A DNA stretch of 64,000 nt from Ganoderma boninense (GCA_002900995.3 CM035310.1:2096138-2160137), one strand, 5' to 3'; numbered from the stretch's first letter, positions 32,723-45,758 are shown. Made by a program: numbers and translations. The notes: generated by a model not told the origin, from the sequence alone.

Positions 32723-34441
32723 TCACGGTCCAGTTGCCATGCTTGGGATCGAAGCAGAAGGCCAAAATGAACGGAAAGCGTCGCCGAGTCCCAGGGGCGG
32801 AGGAAGGTCGTAGTCGGGGACTGAGACGTCGCCGAACATCGACGGGCAGTTGTGCGGCCCTACGAAGAGATTAGGATCTCGGATGTTCAACATCATTCGC
32901 GAGACCAGGACGTTCGATAATCTGACATCAGGGGTGAATGGTGTGAGCAACGTCAGACCTTCGCGGTCATTAGCAAACATACATGTTCGTCATAGTAGTC
33001 AGGATACCCTTATATCCAGGCTGGAATGTGGTTTCAGTAGAATCCTTCAATTCAGCGGTTGTGAACTCCGTACCGGCGCAACCTTCCCCCAACGCATGGA
33101 AACGTCAGTGTCTGAAGACCGATCATGGACTACTCTGTAGAGTGGCCGGGACGCACCACAAACGTGACGATGTCCAACAGATAACAGATTCCGAGCACCC
33201 TGCGAAGAAAAATTGCATGAGTTTCAGAAACGGCGTTCTGTAATCACGTACCCGAAATAAATCGACCCTATCAGGCCCCAAATCAATGTGTCAATAAAGC
33301 TAGGATGAAAGATGAATAGAACAGCATATAGCTCTCACCATCTTTGAGCATGAGGGTAGCTAGACTATGGCTCCACATACGATATGTGCGGATGGCTTGG
33401 GCAAATGTGAGAACGAAGACTGTTGCGTCGTAGATGAACATGACGGTCCATGATATTGCTAGAACTGGACCACAGATGAGCACAAGACAAGTACCAAGTT
33501 TGACAGCGGAAGGTCCGTACGGCTGGCTCTGAAAAGGACGTCAGAGTTGCGACAAGTGCGAGTTTGGTGATAAACCAAAAATGCTCCATACACTTACTGA
33601 GACATCGGCAACGTGAGGTCACATCCAGCAAGAAATGCACGTTCATTTGCTGAAACCTTGACCTCCATGATACGAAACCAGATGATGGTCCACTGTCAGT
33701 CATATTTTGGGTGGTTAATAGTGAATCCTGCCACGTCAAAGGGGAAATGCCCACCAAGCATACAAATGCACCGAGTGAAAGGATCCCACCAAGAAGAAAG
33801 ATTACACGTCGATCGCGCATGTAAAGCGCATGTGTGCGTAGCAGTAGGCAGACTTGGGTTCTGAGGTGAGCATCCTTCATGACATCGAGTGATCAATAAT
33901 TAGAAGTACCCGCAACAATGCCTTGGGTCAGGGCGGTGAAAATTTGATGATATAGTTGGAGTTGCCGGCATCTACCACGTGTGTATTACGGCTCGAGTTG
34001 TCTGTCCGCCGACACTTTCAGTGGACTGCTCACCTCTGAGAAATTGTCAGCTCTTCTCTTCGCGTCCAAGAGTACAAAGACTTACCGACTGAGGCATTGT
34101 AAAGAAAAACTCGTAGACTACGGGTATATGGGAGACGATGGCGGTGTAGCGATTGAGGAAAAAGAAGATAGAAGCCCAGGAACGTCGACTGGTCCAGTAG
34201 CGTTCGACTTCAAGGGAGATGGTGAGGAGAAAGTCATAATATAGCACTGCTGTACGACAGTTAGAAGGCTTCAGTTGCTTGAAGGACACAGGTGGAAAAG
34301 CGCATACCTAAGGCAAGAGAAGAGATTACACGATTGAAAGTGTTAAACTCTACACTGGAGACCAAGTGAGCGCAAAACTACAGATGCCAGCTCAACGAAA
34401 GCTTACATTGCGGACAGGTCCAGCTGACTGGCAGAAGTCAT
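32723..34441 (-). CDS. DUF6533-type membrane protein, copy B
   Basis: The start at 34441 (MTSASQLDLSAM, then a donor) is tentative. The core exon 34249-34086 encodes YYDFLLTISLEVERYW, FFFLNRYTAIVSHIP and VYEFFFTMPQS. It is followed by a 2-nt exon at 34035-34034, then an exon from 33971 giving CRQLQLYHQIFTALTQGIVA, then LLLRTHALYMRDRRVIFLLG, the helix AISWTVMFIYDATVFVLTF with WSHSLATLMLKDG, and the C-terminus VSRMMLNIRDPNLF with a tail ending at 32723. The layout is the same as copies A and C. Parts between 33620 and 33750 are poorly resolved. The function is unknown; membrane location is inferred from the hydrophobic helices. Confidence 0.75.
34034..34035 (-). other. Two-nucleotide microexon, DUF6533 copy B
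   Basis: The minus strand reads TTTCTCAG/AG/GTGAGC. Flanking introns would be 50 nt (34085-34036) and 62 nt (34033-33972). AG plus A of the next exon gives Arg, and the frame CRQLQLYHQ follows. Direct splicing of the two large exons would put the conserved segment out of frame. Confidence 0.7.
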
Positions 34442-35050
34442 GCTAAATCAAGCCTCCGAGAGTTTTATCGCCGACAACGGTAGTTTGCTTGAAGAGAGCC
34501 AAGGAAGAGTGGGACCGCTCAGCCTGAGCGGGGCGCAAGGATTTGTAAGAGAACGTTTGGAGCATGAAGAGGTGGAGCCAGTCTCGGTGCTGAGAGGGAG
34601 AGATATCTATCTAGATTAGAGGCATCATGCATCATCAGGTAGGAATGGTCATGAGAAGCGTTTCAGACCTCATATTAGGCGGTGTTTACTGCACGGGAGG
34701 AACTATCCGCCGCCACCCTTACCGGTCATCTCGCAACATCCCACATGAAGATTGTTCACCAAGGTGACTCTGGAGAATGGATGGCGCTTTCCAGAAACAT
34801 CAAAGTGCACAATTTGTTCCAGAGATGGGCGAAGCGGGAGTAGATTGGGTTTCTTCTGAGTCGGCCATGTAGAAGCAAAAAGAACGACTGCCGCTGCACT
34901 CGGGGAGCGTGCGCCTGCCTCGGCTGTGCAGTGTATGTCGGCGTCAACCCGTTCCTGCCCGGGCCGGTGAATGCCCAAGTCCCACGGCAGCGTTCGACGT
35001 TGGATTACGCTTGTTCGCCGTTGTCCACGACGACGACGGACAACCTCACT
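34442..35050. other. Divergent intergenic region
   Basis: This lies between the leftward DUF6533 copy B and the rightward peptidase gene. Open frames here lack domains. Confidence 0.5.
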
Positions 35051-36821
35051 ATGTTGCTCAACGCTGTCGCTCCGCTTTCTCTTCTCCTGGTCGCTCCTCA
35101 TACCCCGCAAGTATCCGATTCCTGCTTATCCCAGTATTACTATGGAACACACGGCCAACAGGACGTCTTTATCACTGACGACTACGTCTGCGTCTCCGAT
35201 GCCGCCGCGCACCTGAGCTCGGGCTCCGCGGTGCAGCTCACCGAGGACGTCCAGCAGCTCGTCTGGCTGCAGCATCAGGCAGTGGAGCTCTCGATCAAGC
35301 CTCCAGCGTTCCAGGACGAGTTCAACGCATTCTTCTCCCGCCTATCCGTTCCCGTCGCTGCCTCTACGGACAGCGAACAGACGGTCTTCAGCAGCCAGAA
35401 CGCAGCGAAGGTCCTGCTCCGCACCCCCACCTCAGCACTCATATCCGTGGACTCCACTACTGCGCTCACGCTCGACCTCCACCTTCCCCGCTTCTGGAAG
35501 GCGTCGCCACTCCCTCCCGCTCCCGTCCCGCTTGTCCCCGTGCCGTCCGAAGCCGTCAAGCGCGTGAAGGACATCCTTCATGGCCTCAAGTTCGACCCCG
35601 TCGTTGCCTCTATTGTGAACAACATCTCCGTGCCTCAGCTCCGCGCCGACGTCCGCTATCTGACGGGCGAGAGCCCCCAGTCGGAGATTGTCTCGCGGCA
35701 CTCATTCTCCAAGGGTGTCCTTATTGCTGCGGACTGGCTCAAGGCGAACTTCGAGGCGCACGGCGCGAGCTGCAAGCTCAAGCCCTTCTTGACTGGCTTC
35801 GCGCCGAACGTTGTCTGGTGTGTCTCCCTCGAGTCCACATTTTGGCTTTCGTCAACTAACGTCCTGTCTGGCACAGCTCGTACGAGGGCTCGGAGAAGAC
35901 GACCGAGACCGTGCTCATCAGCGCCCACTATGACAGCCGTGGATCGTTCGGGAGCGTGCGTGCGCCGGGCGGGGACGACGACGGGTCCGGCACGACGGCG
36001 CTCCTGGGCATCGCTCGCGTCATCTCACGCAAGGGGCTCAAGTTCCGGAAGAACGTCCAGCTAGTCGCGTTCGCGGGCGAGGAGCAGGGTCTCTACGGCT
36101 CGCGCTACTACTCCCGCGAGCTATATGAGAAGGGGGCCAACCTGACGCTCATGATTCAGGCCGACATGCTGGGCTACCACGCCCCGGGCGAGCCACCTCA
36201 GCTTGGGCTTCCGGACATGTACGCGCTCTTATTTGTGGAAACACTCTTCCGAGTACGATATCTGAACGTTTTCTACAGTATTGGCACGCCCGAGGTTGCA
36301 CAGCTCGTCGCCAACCTTTCTGCCATCTACAGCCCCGAGCTGAAGGTTGGCTTTACCCCAGTGAGTGTCTCCATGGGACCAGTGGCTCATGAACCGCGCT
36401 GACGATCCCTTGTTGTCGATGTAGGCTTGCTGTAGTGACCACCAGGCGAGTACAGTACCCTGCTTATCACCGCGATGATGTTAATAGTGATGGTTATGTT
36501 TAGAGCTTCCACCAGAACGGCTTCCCTGCAACGCAAGTCTTCGAGCGTGCTGGTCCCATTGCAGACCCTATGTACCACAACAGCGGTGCGTTATCTCTGT
36601 CTTGGTTCGCGTGTATGCCTCCTGACATTTCGGTTTGGTTACCGTCCAAAGGTGACTTGAGCGACCGTGAGGGGTACGACTTTGATCAAATCAAGTCAAT
36701 CGCCAAGGTTCAGGTGAGAATCCGATCCGCTTGCATTCGCAGCCACGACGTTTTACTGAAGAGCTGGGCGTGATCGCAGTTTGCAACCCTGTTGCACACT
36801 GCCGGGTTCGATCTTCCTTGA
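35051..36821 (+). CDS. Secreted M28-family aminopeptidase
   Basis: Seven exons (35051-35817, 35877-36218, 36279-36360, 36425-36445, 36504-36585, 36652-36713, 36780-36821) give 465 aa. The N-terminus MLLNAVAPLSLLLVAP is a signal peptide, followed by a propeptide of about 190 residues. The M28 two-zinc site is visible: His-Asp in LISAHYDSRGS, Asp in DDDGSGTTALL, Glu-Glu in AFAGEEQGLYGS, Asp in IQADMLGY and His in CCSDHQ. This matches fungal leucyl-aminopeptidase-like secreted enzymes. The fourth exon is only 21 nt, and its donor is GC rather than GT (CAG/GCGAGT). Propeptide removal and secretion are inferred from the family. Confidence 0.9.
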
Positions 36822-38176
36822 TTTCCGGTACCCAACTGAGGGCAAACCTCAGCTAGGCGGAAGCCGGGCGGACACAGTGTATACGTATCTAGACTTGATG
36901 TGCTCATATCAACGTTGGTTTGTACTCGTGCTTCTATCATTGACCAGTGGGTTTGAGACTGGGACTAGGTTGCCCTTCTCAATATTGTGAACCTACTGTG
37001 CACGCATCGCGATTGAGTCTCCGAAGCAATACCCAAGTATGGTGCGACTGTGGGCTTCTGGCTTCATAGAATCAGTCCCGGTCCTGTTGTCAAGTTGTCG
37101 TAGGATTGTGTATCTCGTAAATACGGGCCCGGATGGGGAAGCCTTTTCAAGTTGTTCGGCGCGCATATACTTGGTCGGCGTCGGCGTCTGCAAATGATGT
37201 TATTCATAATCCAACTTCTTCCTCGCCACCATCCTCTCACAGCCTCTCACGCAGCACACGCTCGATGTCCCTGAATTCTCTCCATAAGCAGTCCTCTCTC
37301 CCCTCAAATCCTTAGAGCCACGCAGAGCTCGGACAACGAAGGTCTCAATCAATACTTGGACGAGGCGGTTGTGGCACAGTGGCAAACGGGTTTTGGAGAA
37401 TCGGGGGCCGGGCTTCTACCAGTGTACGCCGTAACAGGCCGTAACGCGACAATGTCAAGAAGTCGAAGATCATGGAGCTCCTGCCAGAACTTACATTGCG
37501 ACCAACGGCGCGTCTGATATGACGTTGTTGTGATGGCGAGCTGATTTTACTCAACATCTCCGCCCCATCCTTCTTTGGTCACTCTTAGAACGCTCTAACC
37601 GTTCAGAGGGAGCGGGATTGAAGGGAAACGAGATGGGAGGACAAATGTTGCCGTGCGAGCGATCTTTGTTGGGTGAGAGCCGCATTCTAGCTTCTGGACA
37701 TCCCGCCGCCATGTTTCCACGTTTGCCACGCGCCGACACTCCCCGCTCATCACCTTGAGAACAGACAGCGAGGCGGCGGTGGCATATATATTCGAGAGCT
37801 GCTCCAGCCTCCACGATGGTCTTGCCTTGCGTCCGCGCATGTCTGGGGCCGCGGCGGTGCGCACGATCTGCATCAAGACCATAGGAACGATCTCCTGAAG
37901 GCTCATCGCCACCGTTGCTGACGGCCACACAAGCCCCATCATTTGACCCAGTAGCCGAGACACGGTTCTCGGCCAGCTTGTTCAAAACGCACCGTCGTGC
38001 GTCCTTGCGAGCCGTCCTCTCGTAGGCTGGACCTCCTGGGCTCTTTGCTCCTTCGTTTGTTCTGCCACCGTTCGTCCATCTTATTCGCAACTTTTGCCTT
38101 CTGGTCTTCTGGGCTTTGATAGTCTGTTCCGCCTTCTGGCTTTTTTTCTCTCTCTCGCTCGCTCTGCTCTCGTGCC
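36822..38176. other. Intergenic, no supported gene
   Basis: A 210-codon minus-strand frame (37551-38183) and an overlapping one (37595-37963) are open, but they are highly charged or compositionally odd, have no domain, and overlap the leader of the next plus-strand gene. I see no supported gene. Confidence 0.45.
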
Positions 38177-40315
38177 ATGTCAACGACTTCAGGCAGGAGA
38201 AAAAAGGTCTTCATTCATCTCCAGTCCGCGGTGAGTGCTCCTGCCTTATCTCATCCTCTTCCTCGGCTATTGCACGCGTACCGATCCCCCTTCCCGCGTG
38301 GCTGCAGTTAGCGCGGATCACCCTTACCCCGCACACCCTCGCGTTCTTCCTCGTCAGCGTGATCCACTGCGTTGCGCAGGGGCTCACCGCTGCGTTCATC
38401 TACTCGGAAGACGCGAGTTCGTTCAAGTTCGTAAACGACGTCGTGTACACGGCGGACGTCCCGAACAACGAGGTCGCCCGCCTCTTCCGCGTCGGCAACA
38501 ACCTCGAGCTCAGGCTCTGCACTGCGATTCCGCTCGGGACGGTGTTCAAGGACTGCGAGACGGTCTACGCGACGGACCCGAATGCGAACTTCAATGTCAG
38601 TGGGGCGCTGGTGGAGCGGTTTTTGGCAGATGTGGAAGAGACTCGGTCCTCGGTGCGTGTTTCCGTTTCTTGTCGCAACGTTTTCCTCTTCTTACGTGGG
38701 TCAATGTGTTGGGCCATAGGTCCTAGTGCGGCGCGGGCCCGACGACTCCTCTCTGGAGCCCGTGAAGGACGGGAACGGGACTGTGGTCGGTGTGGAGCTC
38801 ACGTACAACGGGAACGAGCAAGTCACGTTCTCGACGACTTGCGCGCGCACGCTCGAGTACCCCCTGCGAATGTATGTGTTGTCTGCGCTTTCGTCTGCCA
38901 TGTGTGTCTCATACATGGAGACAGTCTCGATAATTCCCGGAGGGAGGACCTCGCCTTGGTCGCTTCTCAGTTCTGGCTACTTGCCATGTCTTCATTTGGG
39001 GTACGTCTGGTCCTCTTCCACTCTCAATCTCCAGGCTGACATTCTCACCATCAGATCCTCTTCAACTCCATCCCCCACATGTGAGTGTTATTGTTGCGAC
39101 GTTAAAATCACCTTCGTTTGACACCTGTGGCAATTGCAGCTGGGCGGTCGTCTTCGCCCGAGTACTTCAAACGGCATGGGCGAGCTACACCTTGTGGCGG
39201 ACGTATGACGTGCAGTTCCGGTACAACGCGCTCATCGTGGGCCCACCCACTCCCTGCCACTTCGATGTCCTCCCACAGTACTTTTCGACCCGCATCGCGC
39301 TTCAAATCCCCGAGCTCGTTCTCAACGCTACTGCTCTAATCTCCACGTCCCTCCTGGCATTGCGCATCGTCAAAGGCTACAGCCAGTCCACAATCCGACG
39401 CGTACTGCCCTCTCCTGGCGTCATGCGTCTGTACAAGGTGTGTTTCGATCTTTCAATCCCCTTGGAAGACCCATTGAACGATATGTCTCTGGCAGTTCTT
39501 CTTGATCAACTCCATGTTCACCGAGCTTTCGCTGTTCTTCACACTGACTGCGGTTGCTCTGTGGCTCGACCAGCTAGTGAACAGCTCCATTGCGAGGCTT
39601 GCTCTGCACCCTCAACTTTACTGGGTTATTGCCGCCTTCACGATTGCGGTATGTGTGCGCTTTATATGTGACATTGATCAGTATCCTTATGTATGGCGTC
39701 CTCCAGACGATCATCCCCTGGATGGTAATGGTAAGCACTCTCCCCGATGCGACGCGCTACGCGTAGCGCGCGAGCACCCGACGCTAACTCCAACCTCTTC
39801 ACCAGGGCTGGTTCGCGATCCGCCGTGAGCTGATCTGGCTCATGGCCGGCTTCGTCCTGCTAAACGTGATCTACATCTTCTCCTGGGCCGGCATGTTCGA
39901 CGCGCAGGTGTACGCCTGGACGTTCGTCGAATGGCCCTTCTTCGCGTGCACGACGATGGTCTCGCTCATCGTGCAGTCCGGCGCGCTCGTCTTCGCAGTC
40001 ATCTGCTGGCGCGGCTTCGGCAAGGGCCTCGCGCACTACCTCCACGTCGAGCAGGTGCTCCTCGAGTCCGACTTCGACGCGGACGTGTTCGCGAACGAGG
40101 ACGTCGAGAAGAAGGGCGGGCCGTCGGGCGGCCTGCCGAGCCCGATCCAGCGCGCGCCCAGTGCGCTGAGCGAGCTCAGCGGGGAGGGCGGCGTGAACGT
40201 CGTGGTGAAGGACAGGAACTGGGACTTCGCGGACCTGGACCGGCCAGCGATCTACGATATCGAGGTGCAGACGTCGAAGCGGAGCCTCGGGATGGGGAGC
40301 TCGGACAGTCTCTAG
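38177..40315 (+). CDS. Fungal multi-pass membrane protein with luminal insert
   Basis: Exon 1 is 38177-38230. Exon 2 (38308-38652) starts with the helix TLAFFLVSVIHCVAQGLTAA, followed by a soluble segment (EDASSFKFVNDVVYTAD, LRLCTAIPLGTVFKDCE). Exon 3 from 38720 continues the soluble part. Several further introns are phase-consistent up to the last exon, which begins at 39807. Helices include LVASQFWLLAMSSFG, FARVLQTAWASYTLW, LFFTLTAVALWLDQL, WLMAGFVLLNVIYIFSW and MVSLIVQSGALVFAV. The C-terminal 90 residues are cytosolic-type (ESDFDADVFANEDVEKKGG). The protein is a basidiomycete integral membrane type without known function. It is unrelated to the DUF6533 copies on either side. Confidence 0.75.
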
Positions 40316-41375
40316 TAAGGACCGGTATGATGACGCTTCCGCTTTGGAAGACGGAGTTGCACGAAACCAGGACTATGTTGCTGTTATGTGTTATGTCGGT
40401 GTTTGTGTCGATCTACGTTGGTCGTGCTTTCGCTTTCGTTACTTTATGTAGTTGGTCGACCATGATAACGCTCTGTCAGCTGTAGTGCTGCGACGCCATG
40501 TAGCGATCTGTGTAGACGACTTTTAAAAGTTAATCTTATTCTGTCACTGTCAGTACGCTTCTACGGGCACTAGTGAGTTTTCTGGCACGGAGGCGTTCGG
40601 GGAGAAGGAGTGGGGTTCCTTTGCATGCAATGAGACTAACGTTGGCCAGCCTTTGGCCATACCCGCGGCCGCCACCGGGCCGGCGCGAAGGTCCGTTGAC
40701 TTGGTGACTTGGCATGTTGGAACCCCAGATCTCTTCTTTAGCCCCATATACCTTAGTACTTAACCTCAGTGCGAGTACGCATCCTGGACTGACTAGAAAC
40801 TTTGGAGGACAGATTTGTTGTCTGTTTGACGGATACGATAGCACGGTAAGTGGCACAGAGATGTCAGTTCGGACAGTTCGTCGTGAGCACTGACGAGCTG
40901 GGCTTCACAACAGAGTCTGGGGATAAGTTGGTTTTCTACTAAAAGCCGCCACAATGGCCGACCTCCTGCACCAGCATCTGTCACAAATTGAAGAATGCAG
41001 CGAGTTTCATAAGTCAGTGTTTTTCGTCGGAGAACCATAGCCTTCAGGCAGGTTCAACAATGTCATCACCGCAGTTCAAGTTGGCGGTCCTCCAGGCAGC
41101 AACTCCCACACCGCCTCAGGCTTCGACCGTATCCTGGAACCGCCGTCATTCTCAGGTGATATCTACCTTTATTTGGGCCCTTATATTCCACCCACTGAGA
41201 ACGGGGGCTTTCATGCCCTCATTGCACGCCCACGGATGCCTGCCACTTGCCACAGGCTGGCGCGCCATCTCCCTCACCTCGACCGTTACTAGCAGTTCCA
41301 GCATTTATCCCTCCTTTATTTTTCTACCCTTTTGGACAGACCATCTTCTTTATTCACGTAGCGTGCTCATCAGGA
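40316..41375. other. Intergenic, no supported gene
   Basis: Small frames (40536-40856 minus, 40988-41240 plus) have no recognisable domain. The right end may hold the first exon of DUF6533 copy C. Confidence 0.4.
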
Positions 41376-43083
41376 ATGAGCGGAGGGGATCAGCTGAGTT
41401 TCATGATGCGAGTTCTCGTCCCCTCGACCCTAACATTCTCGACGCTGACCTTCTTGCGGTGTATCAGCGCCCAGTCCAAGGCCTTCAACCGAACGTTCTC
41501 TTCTTTCGGCCTAGGTGCGCTTTCAATTTCCCATCCCCCCTATGCAGCTGAAAGTCTCCCATTGCCGCAGCCTTGCTCTATTACGACTTCTTTCTCACCC
41601 TACCTCTCGAAGCTGAACGCTTCTGGAAGCATCGCCAGTCCTGGGCATCTCTCTTTTTCTACCTCAACAGATATACGCCCATGCTGTTCCACGTACCGGT
41701 CATCTATGAGTTTTTCTTCGTTATGCCCGAGTCGGTGAGTCGGTAGAATTCTCATTTCAATCTGCATGCTGACTCAATCATTGCACTTCGTAGAGGTGAT
41801 CAGCAAGCCCTGGGTCTTTCCCTCCACAGTTTTACTAAAGTTTCTGGTAGGTGCCGACAGCTCCAAACCTTCCACCAAGTCTTCAGTGCACTTGGCCAGG
41901 GTATAATTGCTAGTACGTTTCGTTCCTATTCTGCATTCATTCACGGAAGACATTCCAAATTCCCATGGCTTTCCAGTCTGCCTCCTGCTACGCACCCATG
42001 CGCTTTACATGCGAAACTGGCGAATACTCTATTTTCTCGGCGGGATAGTCGTCCTCGGGGTGGCTGTTTGTGTGGTACTCTCACTCGTTTGGTTGCACCC
42101 ATGGTGGCTAACCTCCCCTTGCAGTGGACTATTGTATGGGTAGGTGTTACGCGGGGTGATTCCAGCATCCCGGGAAACGCGGTGATATCACTTGGATGCG
42201 TTGTGCCGGTTTTACCATCTCAGTAAGCGGGTGCTTTCTGCTCTGCAAATACCCCACACGCAAACCCTGTCTGCTCAAACCCGTCTTCCCTTGTGATCCA
42301 GGTCCCTACGTACGTGCCCTCTGCACATTCAAGCTGAGCATTGTGTAATAACACCTTACCCTGCTTAGTCCTCGCAGTAGCATGGAGCGTCATGTTCCTC
42401 TTCGATGGAACAGTCTTCGTCCTCACGTTGTTCCAAGCTATTCGGGTGTACCGCTTGTGGGGCTACAGTTTGGCCACCCTCATGCTCAAAGATGGTGAGC
42501 AACGCATCGCACACTCTCCCGCTTCGGACCGTGTTGACGCAACGCACAGGAACGGTCTATTTCGTGTGCGTCACCGCAAAGTTGCGCGTTCGCGAAGGTG
42601 CTGTCACTCATGCAGTCCGACATCCCCAGGGTGCTCGGCATCTGTTGTCTGTTAAACATCGTCACATACGCAGTGCGTCTCCAGCTCTTTGTCCCCCGAG
42701 ACTGCTGTCTTCGAACACTCACTGTCCGTTATGAATCGGGTCAGATTGCGTCGGTACGTGCACGTTCCAGATTCCTGTGGCCCGAGAACCCTGCTCAGGC
42801 AATCTGGATTCTAGCCGACGTACAACGGCGTCTTCACCACAGCGACGAACATGTGCGTCTCCGATCGCGGATGGTTGGTGTTAATGCCCCATCGCTCACT
42901 TTGAACAACGTCACCAGATTATCGAACGTGTTCGTCTCCAGGATGATGCTCAATATCCGAGATCCCACCCTCTTCGAGCTGCCGCGGACCTCTCCTTCGA
43001 AGTACGAGGAAATCTCAGTCCCGGACTACGGCCTGTCGTCCGAGCCGCATCTATGGCTCAGCGACTCTGTGCGCCTTTTATGA
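41376..43083 (+). CDS. DUF6533-type membrane protein, copy C
   Basis: The 5' end is approximate: Met at 41376 is the nearest candidate, but its frame does not match the segment NILDADLLAVYQ, which resembles copy A. From 41571 the gene is clear. Exon 41571-41734 (YYDFFLTLPLEAERFW, FFYLNRYTPMLFHVP, VYEFFF-like IYEFFFVMPES) is followed by a 2-nt exon 41794-41795, then the exon 41851-41912 (CRQLQTFHQVFSALGQGIIA), then LLLRTHALYMRNWRILYFLG, AVAWSVMFLFDGTVFVLTLF with GYSLATLMLKDG, and the C-terminus VSRMMLNIRDPTLFELP and tail to 43083. Exons of 164, 2 and 62 nt match copy B exactly and copy A nearly (167, 2, 62). The function is unknown. Confidence 0.7.
41794..41795 (+). other. Two-nucleotide microexon, DUF6533 copy C
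   Basis: The sequence CTTCGTAG/AG/GTGATC places a 3' and a 5' splice site 2 nt apart. Flanking introns would be 59 nt (41735-41793) and 55 nt (41796-41850). AG plus G of the next exon gives Arg, followed in frame by CRQLQTFHQ. The position is equivalent to that in copies A and B. Confidence 0.7.
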
Positions 43084-43351
43084 CACTGCACACCGATAAT
43101 CTACCACGAACACTCGGATGTGATCCACGTCCATACGTCCGATTGGTTGTTCCGCTGCGCAACAAGATCTCGCGGGCGCAGGCTAGTGATGAGCCGCAAA
43201 CTGCCCGTCAATGGTCGACTGCGGCGTCGTCATTACCGCAATCTGTTCCATACCGCCTCCCGGCCCCCTGCCAAGTCAACCCGCGTTAATGTTGGGCTCC
43301 ATCGACTGCGTCGCCTAGCCCTATACTCGTGGCTTGTGCTTGTTCAAACGT

Positions 43352-45758
43352 TTACTTCTTTTTCTTCGTCAGCGTTTGATCCGCCGTTTCTATCCACTGT
43401 TTCGGCACCCCACGCGCGATGAGGAGGTCCGTCACGGCTTTGAACTGCTTGCCTTGCACCATGACCTCTAACGAGTTCGGCTTTCCCTGCATTGGAGACA
43501 CTGCCATGCCAGCGCATTGATATGTAGACCGTCAAAGTGAGAGTGGAGACGTACCAGATGTTGAGCTCGCGCACGACTTGCGCAGCTCCTCCGCGAGCTC
43601 GTCTGCCTGAAGTCCGAATGTCTCGTACCCCGTGATGAGCGTGCACGCCTTCTGCACCTGCCGAGCCTTGATGACCATATATATCGGTTTCAGCTCTCCC
43701 TTCCTGGTTAGGGGCGCGAGAGCAGTCAGCATCGTGCAAGAGATCATGACACCCGAGGAACTTCGGGCTTACTTTCGTACTACGTCCCTCCCCTCCACGC
43801 TGATCTCGTGCCAAGTCTGCATGTTCGCCCGCACGCGCTTCAGGACTTCGTCGCGCTGCAGGAACTCGGGCAAGTCCTCGCCCTTGGCCGCAACCGCCGC
43901 AGCGAGGAACTCGTCCGACCCCACATTGATGTACTGTTGATCGTTCGCGTTGACGAGCGAACGGGAAGCAATGTACCCGTTCACGATATCCTTGATCTCT
44001 GCAATCGTATAGAGGTCGGAGGTGCTGGAAATCAAAATATGTGAATCAGCGTCCAAATGGGTCTATGGGCAGAGCTCGGAGGATAGCAACGCACTCCTTC
44101 TCGGCCGCGACGAAGAACGGCACTGTGGTCCCAAACGGTTTCCAAAGCTCCACGACGTGGATCTCGCCCTTCCGCTTCTCTTCCTCCTCCTTCTCCTTCT
44201 GTTCTCGTTGCTCCGCCTTCTTTGTCTGGGCTTCAAGGTCTGCTATGGTGCGATGTGGTCGGCGAGCTAGTACCGCGGAATGCTGAGGATATATAGCTAG
44301 AGAACTGCGTCAGCAAGCGCGGATGGCTCCTTGACGGCTCCTTCAGTGCTTACCAGTGACGACGACATCACCCTTGGTCTCCTTCAACTTCACAAGGCCT
44401 TCCTTCGCACATGCCTTCAAGAAGGATTTCACGTTCTTGTGCGTGGAATGTTTCACGTCGATCAGATTCGCGTCTGTATAGGCCATGTCAATGGTGCTCT
44501 TGGGGAGTCGTCGACAGGTACTTACCAGCAAGACCATTCTCTCCTAACGCAGCTGCCGGCCGTGCGGGGAGAACATATGAACTCCAGAAGGTCGAGGCAG
44601 GCATGGGAAATATCGATGGAGGAACAGCAGCCAGAGTGGTCCCGATGGTGTGTATGATTGCGAGACGCAGACACTCGGAAACATCTGCGGGAGCAACATA
44701 AGCGACATCAGACACAGTACAGTCACCACAGACCTTCGGGGGTGAGCGCTGCTGTCTTCTTCTCGGCAGTTTCCTCCGTGCTTGCCTGCGCTTCGGGATC
44801 GACCTGCTCTTCGACCTGTGCAGGCGTCGCGCTCGCTGGATGAGGATGGGGATACTTCGGCGCCGGCGGCTGTAGAATTGTCACCAGAAGCTGCGTCATC
44901 TCCAACCGTGGTCTCCGTTTCGGACGATTTGATCTCCACTGGCGCGGGTGGGTCTGTTTTCTTGCTCGGACCCATGTCCCACAGTGCATCCTTCCACGCA
45001 TGGAGGACGTAGACGGCCTTGCCCTTAGCATCCATATCCTCTGCGGAGCGGAGAGTGTCCGACGATACAGCCATACGGCCCACAGCTAGTGGAGGTCCGA
45101 TGGCGCCATTGTAGTATTGGGTGACCGAGACGAGCTGATCAGGGCTGAGAGCTGAGGAGTGTTGGATTACTTTCTTGGGAAGAATGTAGGCCATCAGAAA
45201 CCAATAAGCAACAGTATAAGGCAACGTGCGGCCGTACCTCCTGGAATCATAAGATCGGCTCCACCGATGAGCTTGGGCACGACTGGGGCCGGAGTGGATA
45301 GGAACGGGAGGAGATCTGGACGCTTCCATAGCGTGTAGACTAGAATTGCGACGCATATTAGCGGAAATTTTCTCCGCGGGGCTTGTACCACAAACCCGTT
45401 GGAATGAGATCATCCGAGCCTTTCCCGATCGTGAACCAAAGCGGGTCACCTTCTGTAGACAGATATACAACCTAGAAAAATACATCAAAATGGTGGTGTT
45501 CCCCGAGGCATCGACAAACACATACCCCCGGTTGCTCTAGATGCGTACTGAACTTCTGCGATTGCAAGCCGTCGGGGACGAGGTTATCGCCTTCCTCTGG
45601 CGGTAAGCCTGGATATGATTGCAGAACGCGTTGCCGGAGTTTCCTGCGGTCAGAACTGCGTAATGGTGCTAGATGAGATTGAATCAGTTGGAGGGCCAGT
45701 AGTATGATCTGTAAGACGCACCGGATGTTTTGAGGTCGGCTAGAGGTTTCTTGAACAT
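43352..45758 (-). CDS. Translation initiation factor eIF2D-like (TMA64/ligatin)
   Basis: The start at 45758 gives MFKKPLADLKTS; exon 2 from 45668 continues APLRSSDRRKLRQRV and EEGDNLVPDGLQSQKFSTH, the eIF2D N-terminal domain. A PUA-like part follows (TLWKRPDLLPFLSTPAPVV, LVSVTQYYNGAIGPPLAVGR, GKAVYVLHAWKDALWDMG). An acidic low-complexity linker comes next, then a winged-helix stretch (HEISVEGRDVV, IVNGYIASRSLVNANDQQYI), the SWIB-like LITGYETFGLQADELAEELR, and a SUI1 domain (VMVQGKQFKAVTDLLIARGV). A lysine-rich end closes at 43352. eIF2D/Tma64 acts on 40S subunits in non-canonical initiation and post-termination recycling. Many small exons; not all borders were fixed. Confidence 0.85.

Noticed and set aside
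37551..38183. 210-codon minus-strand open frame
   Set aside because: Charged, low-information sequence with no domain; its 5' end overlaps the first exon of the plus-strand membrane protein.
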